DNA from: Planctomycetaceae bacterium
GTDB taxonomy: Bacteria; Planctomycetota; Planctomycetia; Planctomycetales; Planctomycetaceae
DNA length: 43,378 nucleotides
Direction of reading: 5' to 3'
Assembly (NCBI GenBank): GCA_020850695.1
Contig: JADZEF010000216.1
Location: 1-43,378 of the forward strand
Positions 35,901 to 43,158 of this stretch are shown piece after piece; positions within the stretch are counted from its first letter, which is position 1; the number at the start of each line of letters is the position of its first letter. Under the pieces are notes generated by a model, which saw only the letters and a list, made by a program, of their open reading frames with translations, was not told where the DNA came from and made no database searches. The position numbers and the translations under genes were made by a program.

Positions 35901-37087
35901 ACGAAGCTGTCGGTCCGCGCCGCGGCCAGCCCGCGATTGCCGTACTTTCCGTACGGTCCTGCGCTCACCGGCGAGCGGTCGTTGGCATACATCATGTGGC
36001 ACGACGTGCAGCCGCTCGACCGGTAGTCGCCCGGATGGTCGTTGGTTCCCAGGAAATTAAGCGTCGGGTCGAACAGACGCGTCTTGGCAAGCCCGATGAA
36101 GACGGGGTCGGTGCGGTTGTTGGTTCCCAGCCCTCGGTTGCCCAGCTTCACGCGGGGCTTGCCCGGATCTTCGAAAATGTCGGGGATGCCCGTTTCGATG
36201 ACGCCGCGACCGCCGCGTTCGAAGATTCGCAGCACATTTCCCGGCTGGCTGATGTTGAACCGCGGCAGCGGGTCGAGGAACGGAAGAACGCCCTTGTATT
36301 CCATCTCGTATTCGGTGGGAGGCGGAATCGTCTGCAGCCGCTGCGGGGTGCCGTGCATGCTGTAGCTTTCGCCGTACTGCGGGCGTTTGAACGGCACCGA
36401 CCCGTTGTTGTAGAGGGCCGCCCCCCACAGCATGCAGCCGTGGGTCATCATGCTCTTCTTCACCTGCAGCGTCTCGGTCCCGTGGCAGTTGACCGTCCCG
36501 CAGCTCAGGTGAGCGATCCGCAGATCGCCGGGATTGACGAAGCGGACAAACTCCGGGCATTCGGTATTCAGGAGGGTATAGGACCGCACCGGGTTGGCGG
36601 ACGTCGGCCACGCCCCCGCATGCCGCGGCTGGACATGAGCCTTTTTCTTCACCGCGGTCGTCGGGTCGCCCCCGTGGCAGTCGACGCAGCCCAGGTGAAA
36701 CGCCCGGCTGAGGTGCGGGTCGTGAGCATTCTCGTGACAGCTGAGACACCCCGCACTCTTGGCGTGCGCTTCTTCAGGCGTCTGCTTCGAAAGGTCGATG
36801 CCCATCAACTCCGGCGGAATGGGGAACGGGTTGTAGTCGCCGCCATTGACTCCCACCTGCGTTGGCGGCGGCACAGGAGCATCGCCGGGATGAGAAGGCT
36901 CATCCAGTGAGATCCTTGCGGGCCGCTCGTCGGCGGCTTCGAGAACGGGAACCGAAGGCGAAGGAGCAAACGCGCGCAGTGCCACCAGGACGGTTCCCAG
37001 CACGGCGACGGTCACGCATCCCACAAGGCGACGCGCGGCGGCGTCGTGCGGAGGGGCGGCATGATTCGTCGTGCGGGGTGTAGTCAT
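32939..37087 (-). CDS. Decahaem cytochrome c fused to LVIVD-type beta-propeller
   Basis: A 1382-residue exported protein (ATG at 37087; a TTG at 37102 is in frame). A hydrophobic segment (about 20-40) is an anchor or signal. Haem sites: CXXCH at 114, 134, 360, 425, 603, 630, 757, 768 and 875, plus CGTVNCH (Cys196, Cys201, His202), a CX4CH form, making ten. Residues from about 910 form a beta-propeller with at least six blades carrying LVIVD-type repeats, for example NGLVIVDVKNPEQP, GLKVFDVTDLATP and GIVVVSIEDPTKP. Propellers of this type often bind partners or ligands outside the cell. The upstream gene is a predicted outer-membrane barrel, which suggests a transmembrane electron conduit. A 337-base stretch of palindromes separates the two genes. 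No known homologue with this layout is recalled. Confidence 0.88.
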   Translation of the reverse strand: MTTPRTTNHAAPPHDAAARRLVGCVTVAVLGTVLVALRAFAPSPSVPVLEAADERPARISLDEPSHPGDAPVPPPTQVGVNGGDYNPFPIPPELMGIDLSKQTPEEAHAKSAGCLSCHENAHDPHLSRAFHLGCVDCHGGDPTTAVKKKAHVQPRHAGAWPTSANPVRSYTLLNTECPEFVRFVNPGDLRIAHLSCGTVNCHGTETLQVKKSMMTHGCMLWGAALYNNGSVPFKRPQYGESYSMHGTPQRLQTIPPPTEYEMEYKGVLPFLDPLPRFNISQPGNVLRIFERGGRGVIETGIPDIFEDPGKPRVKLGNRGLGTNNRTDPVFIGLAKTRLFDPTLNFLGTNDHPGDYRSSGCTSCHMMYANDRSPVSAGPYGKYGNRGLAAARTDSFVKAVDPMIPKNESGHPIAHRFTRAVPSSQCIVCHIHPGTTVMNSYLGYMWWDEETDGELMYPAKEKRLTSEQVIEASMANPDEAAARGNWSDPEFVASVAELNPQLRHTQFADFHGHGWVFRAVFKKNREGIPLDHKGDPIPEPTPQQRQASVMMPEYTRQLYRDRDWGNEDAETLAKVRQMEAELERLKDGVPVHLMDIHIEKGMHCVDCHFVQDVHGDTKLYGEVRAAIEITCTDCHGDIDRAAFRRGEKGGIQMRTSGPAAAERGNPELNGRNLALMRTPFGKQRFEVRGGRVVQNSMVERNMSWEVPQVRDTINPDHPRYNARSALAKTIRWEGNGTAWGDLPDDASQCAHSGTKMSCIACHSSWNPSCYGCHLPQKANKKLPDLHNEGDITRNHVNYNFQTLRDDVFMLARDGLVTGNRIGPSRSSCAVHVGSYNGNRESIYVQQQTISGEGLSGIAFSTNVPHTVRGKQETKNCTDCHLSRENDNNAVMAQLLMHGTNYLNFMGRYCWVGAGEHGLHAVVVTERDEPQAVIGSSLHATAYPDRYRKHVDLRRELELGHEHPGNDIGDNVFRPFKGTDIRSLQLRGEFLYAACGEAGVRIFDVAFIDHKGFSERIVTAPVSPVGQRLYVRTPCATSVAAPTTTAPDPTRTHRPENHEAKVHSMYAYIYATDAIEGLILINVGTLLDGNPLNNFVERSLTFNPQGMLKGARNVTIAGPYAYVCCDMGIVVVSIEDPTKPVVTCVIGQDQVRHPKAFQVQFRYGFAVDADGLKVFDVTDLATPKLVSNLDIPDARNVYVARTYAYVAGGCNGLVIVDVKNPEQPRVDQVFNALGEINDLNDVKLGITYVSEFAYLADGKNGLRVVQLTSPETLGNDGFSPRPTPKLIATQKIPKGGHAYAVSEAVDRDRAVDETGNQLSVFGRIGARPLSLDDQRRMYLGPDGAVYSVIDGVRDFGLPAGKRREWNLHHQLEKFYGPSRATQSK

Positions 37088-37110
37088 GAGAACGGACTTC
37101 AATGCAATGC

Positions 37111-37306
37111 CCGAAGGGGCAAGGGTGAGTAGCCGGGGGCAACGCCCCCGGTAACCGGGCTCTCCTCAATTCTCTTCAAGCCCCAACGGGGCGAAGGTGG
37201 TTGTACGTCGCATGATCACCTTCGCCCCGTTGGGGCTTCCAACCATTCTGTTCTCGTCAACCGGGGGCGTTGCCCCCGGCTATTCACCTTTGCCCCTCCG
37301 GGGCAT
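37111..37306. repeat. Large composite inverted repeat
   Basis: Two arms of about 90 bases (37111-37199 and 37217-37306) face each other around a 17-base spacer. The inner 22 bases (37178-37199 and 37217-37238) are perfect reverse complements, and so are the units at 37131-37152 and 37260-37281, each itself a small palindrome (CCGGGGGC/GCCCCCGG). It lies in the 337-base gap between the barrel gene and the decahaem gene and would form a very stable hairpin in their common transcript. Confidence 0.8.
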
Positions 37307-37313
37307 CGACAAG

Positions 37314-37423
37314 GTAGCTCTCAGGCTCCGCCTGAGGTTAAGTCGATGGTTCGTGGGACATCGCTCCTTCACTCCACCTCTCTCGCTCGAACGGCTTAAC
37401 CTCTTGCGGAGCAAGAGGGCTAC
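37314..37423. repeat. REP-like palindromes, copies 2 (+) and 3 (-)
   Basis: Two palindromic units face each other: plus orientation at 37314-37345 and minus orientation at 37392-37423. Their shared ends are GTAGC and GTTAAG. Within the stem, CAGG/CCTG in one is TTG/CAA in the other, so the pairing is preserved while bases change. Copy 3 ends two bases after the barrel gene stop and could act in 3'-end formation. Confidence 0.75.
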
Positions 37424-37424
37424 T

Positions 37425-40277
37425 TCAATACACCAGCGCCATCTCCACGAAGGCGGAATACAGCGTGGGAGATTCGATCTTCTGGTCGCCGAACGGGCGC
37501 AGCGGATCACCAATTCCGTAGAGGTCATCGAAGCCGCGCCCCGGAATGAGGGCCGCGAAGCCCCCCGTGAGTACGACGTTGTCGTTCAGGAACGGCCGAT
37601 ACTCGGTGCCGACGCTCAGGTCGAAGCCGATCTCGGACCGGATGTTGTTCTGGAACGTGAACTGCTCGAGCACCCGCGTCGAATCGAACCACAGATGGTT
37701 CGCGTTCGTGATGAACTTCAGCTTCGGCGTCACTTCGAAGTCCATTCCGACGTTGAGCAGTTGAAGGCCGGGATTCACGAAGTTGCTCTGCCCCTGGATC
37801 TTGCTCGACCGCAGGTCGGGGACGATGCTGCCGCGGTTGACCAGGTTCACTCCGAACAGCGGAACGTTTTGCCGTTGCCAGAAGCTGAACTGGCCGCCGG
37901 CGAAGTTCGCGTTGTCGAAGATCGTGTCGAAGCCGCGGGCGTATTTGTCGTTCACGTCGGTGTCGCCGGACGCATAGAAGTAGGACGCCCGGAAGCGGAC
38001 CCAGTCGCGGTCATAGCTCAGCTCGACGGCCGCCATCTTGGCGTCGATGTCCTGCTCGCGTCCGGCGATCGGGTTGAGGCTGTCCTGTCCCATCGCCCAG
38101 TAAAAGGCATGGGAGATGTTGTAGCGCCCCATGTGGCCGTCGCCGGCCAGGCCGAGGTACATCACGTTGACTTCGTGCGGGAGAGCGACGCCGGCCGGAT
38201 CGGGACGGACGAGGAAGTCATTCCGGTCAAACTTGAAGCTCGGCTGGTCGTGGTTGTAGTGGACGCTGGCCTGCTGCGTATAACCCGGAAACAGGAAGTC
38301 CTGTCGATAGTAGTTGGCGATGAAGACCTGCTGATGACGGTCGCCGGTGGTGTTGAGACCGCTGTTCGTTTCCTTTTCCGCCTGGTCGAAGGCGGCGAGG
38401 TTGAACTGGTCGCGGTTGGCGTTGAGCGTGCCGAAGAGGCGGATGGCCCGGTTGGTGTCGGCGAAGATGAACCCGCGGAAGTCGCTGACGAACGGCTGCG
38501 ACCCGACGCGAAGCGAGACGAAGTCGTAGTCGGGGCTCAGGTCGGCCAGCTTGCGTTCGACGAAATATTCCTGCAGGGCGAAGTCATCGCGGGCCCGCTT
38601 CTTCCCCTTGCGGACGTCCGGATTGACGACCGCCAGTTCTTCGGCCCGCAGGAAGTTGCTGTTGAACACCGGCGTGATGCGGATCCGCCAGTCGGCCGGC
38701 TTGAACGCCGTGTTGCCGTGGGACAGATCGAACTTCACGGTCAGGAAGTTCGTGAAAAAGTACTGGTTCGGCTTGCCGAAGAACTCTTCCTGGAAGGGAC
38801 GGGCCGTCGATTCGAACGGCGTGGTGGCGGTGGGCAGCTTGCGGAACTCGTTGATCATCACCTCGGACGCGGTGATGTTGAGGAACGTGTGCTGGCCGTA
38901 GATGGGGTAGTCCCCCTTGAGGATGTTCTGGTTGTACGGGTCCCACCAGTGCCCTTCGACATAGGGATAATCGTCGTTGAAGGGATGCCCTTTGTCATAG
39001 CGGTCCCAGGGAGTGAAGCCGTTCCGCCAGCGGTCAGGCACCGGGACGAAGTGCCCGCTCGTCTGCCGCTCGGTGGGACGGATGCTGGACGGGCCGCTGA
39101 AGCCGAGCGGGGCCTCGAACGGCATGGTGATCAGCATGTCGACCGGCAGCACGGCCGGTGGTTCGTCGTCAGGAAACTCGGGCTCCAGCGGACGGTTCAA
39201 CAGATCCGCGCCGTCGTCGTCGAGCGTGGAGCTGTCCTCGTCCATGTCGGCGCGGTCGGCGATTCGCACGACCCCCGCATCGTCGAAGGCATCGTCAGAG
39301 GCCGACATCTGTTGGATGGGTCCGGGGTCGAAGCCAAAAGGGGCACGAAGGGGCTGCGGGGTGTTCCGCCCCCGTTGTCGGCGTGCGGCCCGATCGGCCG
39401 CCAGCGGCGACGGCAACAGGTGGCCCGCTTCGGCGGCGTTGTTGGAAGCTGCACGGGACGAAAGTCGGTCCGACTCCGCCCGCTCGGACTTCGTTCCCCA
39501 GTAGGGGGCGACCGGTTTCAGCACAGAGGGAACGAAAGCGCCCCCCGCACCGGGAAGGAACCGCACGTCGCCAGGCTCTTCCGCCGGTTCTGATATCTGG
39601 CGACCGGGCATTTCAAGCTCGTCACCGGACCGTGCGATCGATTTGGCTCCCGCCTCTCGATCAACAAGACGAGGGGCGGCCTGTTTTGCCGTGACCGACG
39701 GCATCCCGGCACTCTCGCGTCGCGGCTTCGCGCCCGGCGCGGTCGGCTTCGCATCCCAGTCGGTCTGCACCAACGCCGCATATCCGCGAACGATCTCACT
39801 CGGATCGGACGATCGCATCTCATCGATCCGCTGTCGCCAGTCCGCATCCGGAGGAATTCGTCGCACCACCTGCATCACCGCAGCCCGCACCTCGGACGAC
39901 CGATCGAAAGACAGGACGAGCAACAGGGCGCCGGAGGCTGATTCCGAGGCCGATTCGATCTGTTGCACACGCCTGAGTCGAGCGCGGGGATCATTGATGC
40001 CTTGCGAGGATGCAAAGTCGCGGACCTCTTTCGAGGTCAATTCCTTCCGGACCCGTTCTTTCACTGCCGAGCGGTCCAGAGTCTGAGCATCGATCCATTG
40101 TTCCGACGCGTCCGGGTTTGCGACAGCGGTCGGCGTCGGCCTCCCGTCATCCGGCGCAACCTCCTCTTCGTCCGCACGGGCGGCGAACCGAAGCGCGCAG
40201 AGCGCGGCGGCGACGATTCCGGCGGCTGCAACGCCCACGAGGACGCTGCGCCGATTCCCGGAAGGAACGGCGACCAT
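37425..40277 (-). CDS. Predicted outer-membrane beta-barrel, cytochrome partner
   Basis: A 950-residue exported protein with a signal peptide (RRSVLVGVAAAGIVAAALCAL). Residues about 40-180 are helical and HEAT-like (FDRSSEVRAAVMQVVRRIP). About 180-380 are a disordered, Pro/Ala/Asp-rich linker. From about 400 to the end it alternates polar and hydrophobic residues with many aromatics, as in beta-barrel strands (TNFLTVKFDLSHGN, WVRFRASYFYASGDTD, IRSEIGFDLSVGTEY). It ends FVEMALVY: a terminal aromatic residue with alternating hydrophobics is the usual BAM recognition signal. There are no haem sites. The decahaem-propeller gene follows on the same strand. I infer a porin-type partner that lets electrons or a cofactor through the outer membrane. 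It is not a recognised family such as MtrB. Confidence 0.82.
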   Translation of the reverse strand: MVAVPSGNRRSVLVGVAAAGIVAAALCALRFAARADEEEVAPDDGRPTPTAVANPDASEQWIDAQTLDRSAVKERVRKELTSKEVRDFASSQGINDPRARLRRVQQIESASESASGALLLVLSFDRSSEVRAAVMQVVRRIPPDADWRQRIDEMRSSDPSEIVRGYAALVQTDWDAKPTAPGAKPRRESAGMPSVTAKQAAPRLVDREAGAKSIARSGDELEMPGRQISEPAEEPGDVRFLPGAGGAFVPSVLKPVAPYWGTKSERAESDRLSSRAASNNAAEAGHLLPSPLAADRAARRQRGRNTPQPLRAPFGFDPGPIQQMSASDDAFDDAGVVRIADRADMDEDSSTLDDDGADLLNRPLEPEFPDDEPPAVLPVDMLITMPFEAPLGFSGPSSIRPTERQTSGHFVPVPDRWRNGFTPWDRYDKGHPFNDDYPYVEGHWWDPYNQNILKGDYPIYGQHTFLNITASEVMINEFRKLPTATTPFESTARPFQEEFFGKPNQYFFTNFLTVKFDLSHGNTAFKPADWRIRITPVFNSNFLRAEELAVVNPDVRKGKKRARDDFALQEYFVERKLADLSPDYDFVSLRVGSQPFVSDFRGFIFADTNRAIRLFGTLNANRDQFNLAAFDQAEKETNSGLNTTGDRHQQVFIANYYRQDFLFPGYTQQASVHYNHDQPSFKFDRNDFLVRPDPAGVALPHEVNVMYLGLAGDGHMGRYNISHAFYWAMGQDSLNPIAGREQDIDAKMAAVELSYDRDWVRFRASYFYASGDTDVNDKYARGFDTIFDNANFAGGQFSFWQRQNVPLFGVNLVNRGSIVPDLRSSKIQGQSNFVNPGLQLLNVGMDFEVTPKLKFITNANHLWFDSTRVLEQFTFQNNIRSEIGFDLSVGTEYRPFLNDNVVLTGGFAALIPGRGFDDLYGIGDPLRPFGDQKIESPTLYSAFVEMALVY

Positions 40278-40564
40278 CGAAGGTTTCCGAGAAAGGAAAA
40301 GCAGACGGGAGAAAGGCGGGAGCGACCGACGGGAGTAACCCGTGCGGGGAGAGAAAGGCGTGGAATGCCGGGAGAATTCCCGAGGAGGGGCAAGAGGGCC
40401 GTGTGTTTACTGAAAACTTGAATTCGTCGCAATGTCACTTTTATGACGTGTGCTGCGACTGCCGCGACTCAGCCAGATGATGGGTGGTCTTTGCAAGGGT
40501 TGGAGTCTGAGGCGGATAGGATCGTTGCTGTGGTCGGTCGTGGACGACGTTCATCGATCCTTCA
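40278..40564. other. Upstream region of the barrel gene
   Basis: The 287 bases between the barrel start and the terminator of the next operon hold no gene. An A/T-rich patch at 40400-40445 contains a weak possible promoter on the minus strand (TTGCGA at 40427-40432, 17-base spacing, TAAACA at 40404-40409), about 130 bases upstream of the start. Only part of the consensus matches. Confidence 0.35.
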
Positions 40565-40598
40565 AAGAAAAAAGGACGCAAGGCGGGGCCTTGCGTCC
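40565..40598 (-). terminator. Rho-independent terminator of the two-gene secreted-protein operon
   Basis: On the minus strand an 11-bp perfect stem (40574-40584 with 40588-40598) and a 3-base loop are followed by a run of six T's and a further T-rich stretch. It lies 40 bases after the stop of the CPLC-containing protein. Confidence 0.92.
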
Positions 40599-40637
40599 TG
40601 GCTGTCGTCGACGGACTGACAATTCGAGTCAGGCACC

Positions 40638-41816
40638 CTACTGCAGCAGCAGATACCGCTCGGCTTCCTTCACAAGCTGCGGATCGCGTTCGCGGAGCTT
40701 GTCCAGGTATTCGCGCCCCTTCTTCACATGGGCCGGCTGGGCAGCCCCTTCTCCCTTCGGCCCATCCTTGACGCTGGTCAGGAAGTACTTGATGAAGGCC
40801 CGCTTCATCACGGCCGAGTTGTAATCGTCGGTGTCGTAAAGCTCGTAGATCCGATCCTGCACTTCCCAATCCTTCCAGCGAGCCAGGTCGGCCGCCACCA
40901 TGTCGGCCAGCTCGGGACGCTCCAGCAGCAGCCGCATGGACTTCTTCAGCCGCTCCTTGCTGATGCGTCCGTCCCCGTACTGCCAGACGAAGCGGATCGC
41001 CTGCAGCGCCGAATAAGTCTCGCTGAACGGTGGCTTGGCCTTCTTCGAGAGCTTCGTCTCGTCGATGACATCCAGCCCCTTCTCGCCCGCCAGCACCAGG
41101 TAGCCCCCAATGATCCCATCGATCCCGAGCCGGAAATCCTCGTTCGGTTTCGTGATGATCGACTTGAGCAGCTCCTCGTCCTCCGCGTTCCCGCACAGGC
41201 CGATCATCATGCCGTAGAGCCCAATCCGCGTGACGGGCGTCGTTTCGCTGGTCAGCCACTTCCGCAGCCGATCGCGCGGCATGATCTTGGCCAGGGGAAC
41301 GATGTCTTTGTACGGCGCGCTGGCGAATTCGCCATAGGCGTCGTTCGCGACCGTCTCGTCCGGGAACTCGAGAAACTTCATGAAGTACTCGAGCCGCTTC
41401 TGCGTCGGTTGTTCGGGCGAGGGGGACTGCGACATGTAACCGAAGCTCGCTTCCGAGACTTCGATCGGCGAGCCCCATTCGATCGTCGCCGCCTTGCTGC
41501 CGAACAACACGAAGAGGTCCCCCTTCTGGCCGGTGCGGAAGCGGTCGAGCGTGAGACGCGCTCCCTTGGACACTTCGCTGTCGGGCGACTTCACCACCTG
41601 CAACACTTCATAAGTGGTCGAGCCGACCGATTTCCCCTCGGCTTTCTTCGCCTCGACCCACTGCACGAGGACCACCGCATCGGATTCCGCCACTTGTTCC
41701 GACAAAGTCTTCGAAACCGGTGTGCAGAGTGGGCAGAAGGCCGACGCTCCGCCGGCTGCCAGCAGCACGACCGACAGGGCGGCCGCAGCCGTCACCGGAA
41801 ACTTGATGCATCGCAT
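40638..41816 (-). CDS. Secreted protein with N-terminal CPLC motif
   Basis: A 392-residue exported protein. The signal peptide (FPVTAAAALSVVLLAAGGASA) leaves a mature N-terminus starting FCPLCTPV. The first 120 residues look like a small beta-barrel: AVVLVQWVEA, STTYEVLQVVK and RLTLDRFRTG, a layout reminiscent of the TIMP/NTR fold, where Cys near the mature N-terminus is functional; this is a loose likeness. The remainder (about 140-390) is helical and HEAT-like, with KRLEYFMKFLEFPDETVANDAYGEF and repeated paired helices, and suggests a scaffold. No enzyme motif is seen. It follows the DUF3299-like gene by 85 bases and is the last gene before the terminator. Confidence 0.75.
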   Translation of the reverse strand: MRCIKFPVTAAAALSVVLLAAGGASAFCPLCTPVSKTLSEQVAESDAVVLVQWVEAKKAEGKSVGSTTYEVLQVVKSPDSEVSKGARLTLDRFRTGQKGDLFVLFGSKAATIEWGSPIEVSEASFGYMSQSPSPEQPTQKRLEYFMKFLEFPDETVANDAYGEFASAPYKDIVPLAKIMPRDRLRKWLTSETTPVTRIGLYGMMIGLCGNAEDEELLKSIITKPNEDFRLGIDGIIGGYLVLAGEKGLDVIDETKLSKKAKPPFSETYSALQAIRFVWQYGDGRISKERLKKSMRLLLERPELADMVAADLARWKDWEVQDRIYELYDTDDYNSAVMKRAFIKYFLTSVKDGPKGEGAAQPAHVKKGREYLDKLRERDPQLVKEAERYLLLQ

Positions 41817-41901
41817 AGGAGAACTCCGAACGTCGTGTCGTAGGCGGCCCGGTCATCGGCCGCTCGGGCGGCGGCAGCGCGATTCCAACCTGCCACTCAG
41901 C

Positions 41902-42771
41902 CTATCGCGTTTTGATCTCGGCGTCATCGATCCGGTAGAGCTCGTCGAGCGTCTTTCCATCACCGCTGGGGCGAATGCGGAATGTGCCGACGACTTCAAA
42001 CCGCCGATTCTCGATGTAATCCGCCGTCGTTCCGTCCTTCATGTGGACGTCAATCAGGTAATAAAGAGTCGGGTTCGGTCCGAAGCAGCACACTCCGGTA
42101 TCGCGGGTGAACACAAACCGCGGAATGTCCGTATCGCTGAATTGCGGGTACATGAAGCCCTGGATGCGAACCCGCCGGCCATCGAGTTCCTTCAGCCACG
42201 AGGGCATCTTGTCAACGGCCTCGGACGGGACGGGCACGCCGTTGTCGATTCCCAGAACCTTGAGCAGGTCGATGTCATCAAACGAAACTCGAAGGGCCCC
42301 CCTCTCGGTCTTGAACGACTTTTCGGGGATGAGGACCTCCAGCGGGCGCGGCGGAAGTTCAGCGACGGCCGGTTCATTTGCGAAGCGTGCCGTGACATCG
42401 AAACGATCCGGATTGACCCGTCGAGCTTGTTCGGGGGAGACCGTCTGGGGGTCGTCGCCCGCCGCACTTCCATCGTTCGAGACAACTTCCGGCAGAGCTC
42501 TTGACGCATCGGTTGCCGAATCCTGATCTTTCAGGGCGTCGGCGACGCGGACTTCGGCGCGAGCCCCAGGGTTTGCAGCCTCGGTCGATGTTTTTTCCAG
42601 ACCGGCTGCCGCGGAGGAATCGGCAGGCTTCGCAGCGTCACGAGAACCATAGGCATGAAACTAGTCCTGCTTTGCCGACCCGCAACCCGAGACGCCGATC
42701 GCCGAGACGAGGCACAGCGACGCGAGGACCGGCAGTTTGCTGCCGGACGGGGCGACTGATGGAAATCGCAT
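41902..42771 (-). pseudogene. DUF3299-like lipoprotein gene interrupted by in-frame TAG
   Basis: Reading from ATG 42771, 36 codons encode a lipoprotein signal with lipobox VSGC (Cys30). Codon 37 is TAG (42661-42663). The same frame then continues without stop for 252 codons to 41902, giving an Ala/Glu-rich linker and a domain with VSFDDIDLLKVLG, VRIQGFMYPQF and GVCCFGPNPTLYYLIDV, typical of the DUF3299-like lipoproteins that I recall from planctomycetes and zinc-uptake loci. No ATG, GTG or TTG occurs in frame between the TAG and a GTG at 42237, which would start inside the domain. So the gene is either a recent nonsense mutant, a sequencing error or read through. It heads the operon with the CPLC-motif protein. 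Function of the family is unknown; a role with metals is a guess. Confidence 0.7.
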
Positions 42772-43158
42772 GAAGCCCTCACTCGCAGGGAGTCGCTGAG
42801 CGCGATGGCGGAAAGTCGCATAATCCAACGTCCCTAATTATGGCGCGCCACCGGAAGGGGGGAAAGGCATGAGTGCCCTTCGCGGTTGACAGTCCGCAGG
42901 CGAAAAACGATTCGAACGTTTCACCTCGAACGCCGGTTATCAGGGACAGCTGTCGGAATTGAGGATGGCATGGGAGTTTGCGGGGATCGTCAGGCAGCCC
43001 CGTTCATACTGCCGCCGATTTCATCAAAGCCAGCTTGAATGTGTCCACGCGTTACGGTATGACCGTCAGTTGCGCAAATTGCCCGGGTTGAACCCCCCGG
43101 CCGCTTCTCGCCCGGCCCTCGTTTTTCGGAAGCAGCGGGTTCGAGTCACCCATCAACG
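42772..43158. other. Divergent intergenic region
   Basis: This 387-base stretch lies between the DUF3299-like gene (minus) and the DUF1549-type gene (plus). A GC-rich hairpin (GGCCG with CGGCC) followed by a short T-run is visible near 43100-43130. A TTGACA at 42894-42899 may be a -35 box but no good -10 follows. No gene was recognised. Confidence 0.4.

Noticed and set aside
37197..39593. A 798-codon open frame on the plus strand opposite the barrel gene
   Set aside because: No domains, and composition typical of an antisense shadow. The minus-strand product has a signal peptide and a barrel-type C-terminus.
42238..42660. Special decoding (selenocysteine or pyrrolysine) as explanation for the TAG at 42661
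   Set aside because: No matching genes or structures are visible; TAG would be pyrrolysine rather than selenocysteine, and this is very unlikely in a planctomycete lipoprotein linker.
42192..42821. Open frames of 96 and 105 codons on the minus strand across the DUF3299-like gene
   Set aside because: They are in a different frame from the conserved domain and the lipoprotein signal, with Arg/Ser-rich shadow composition.
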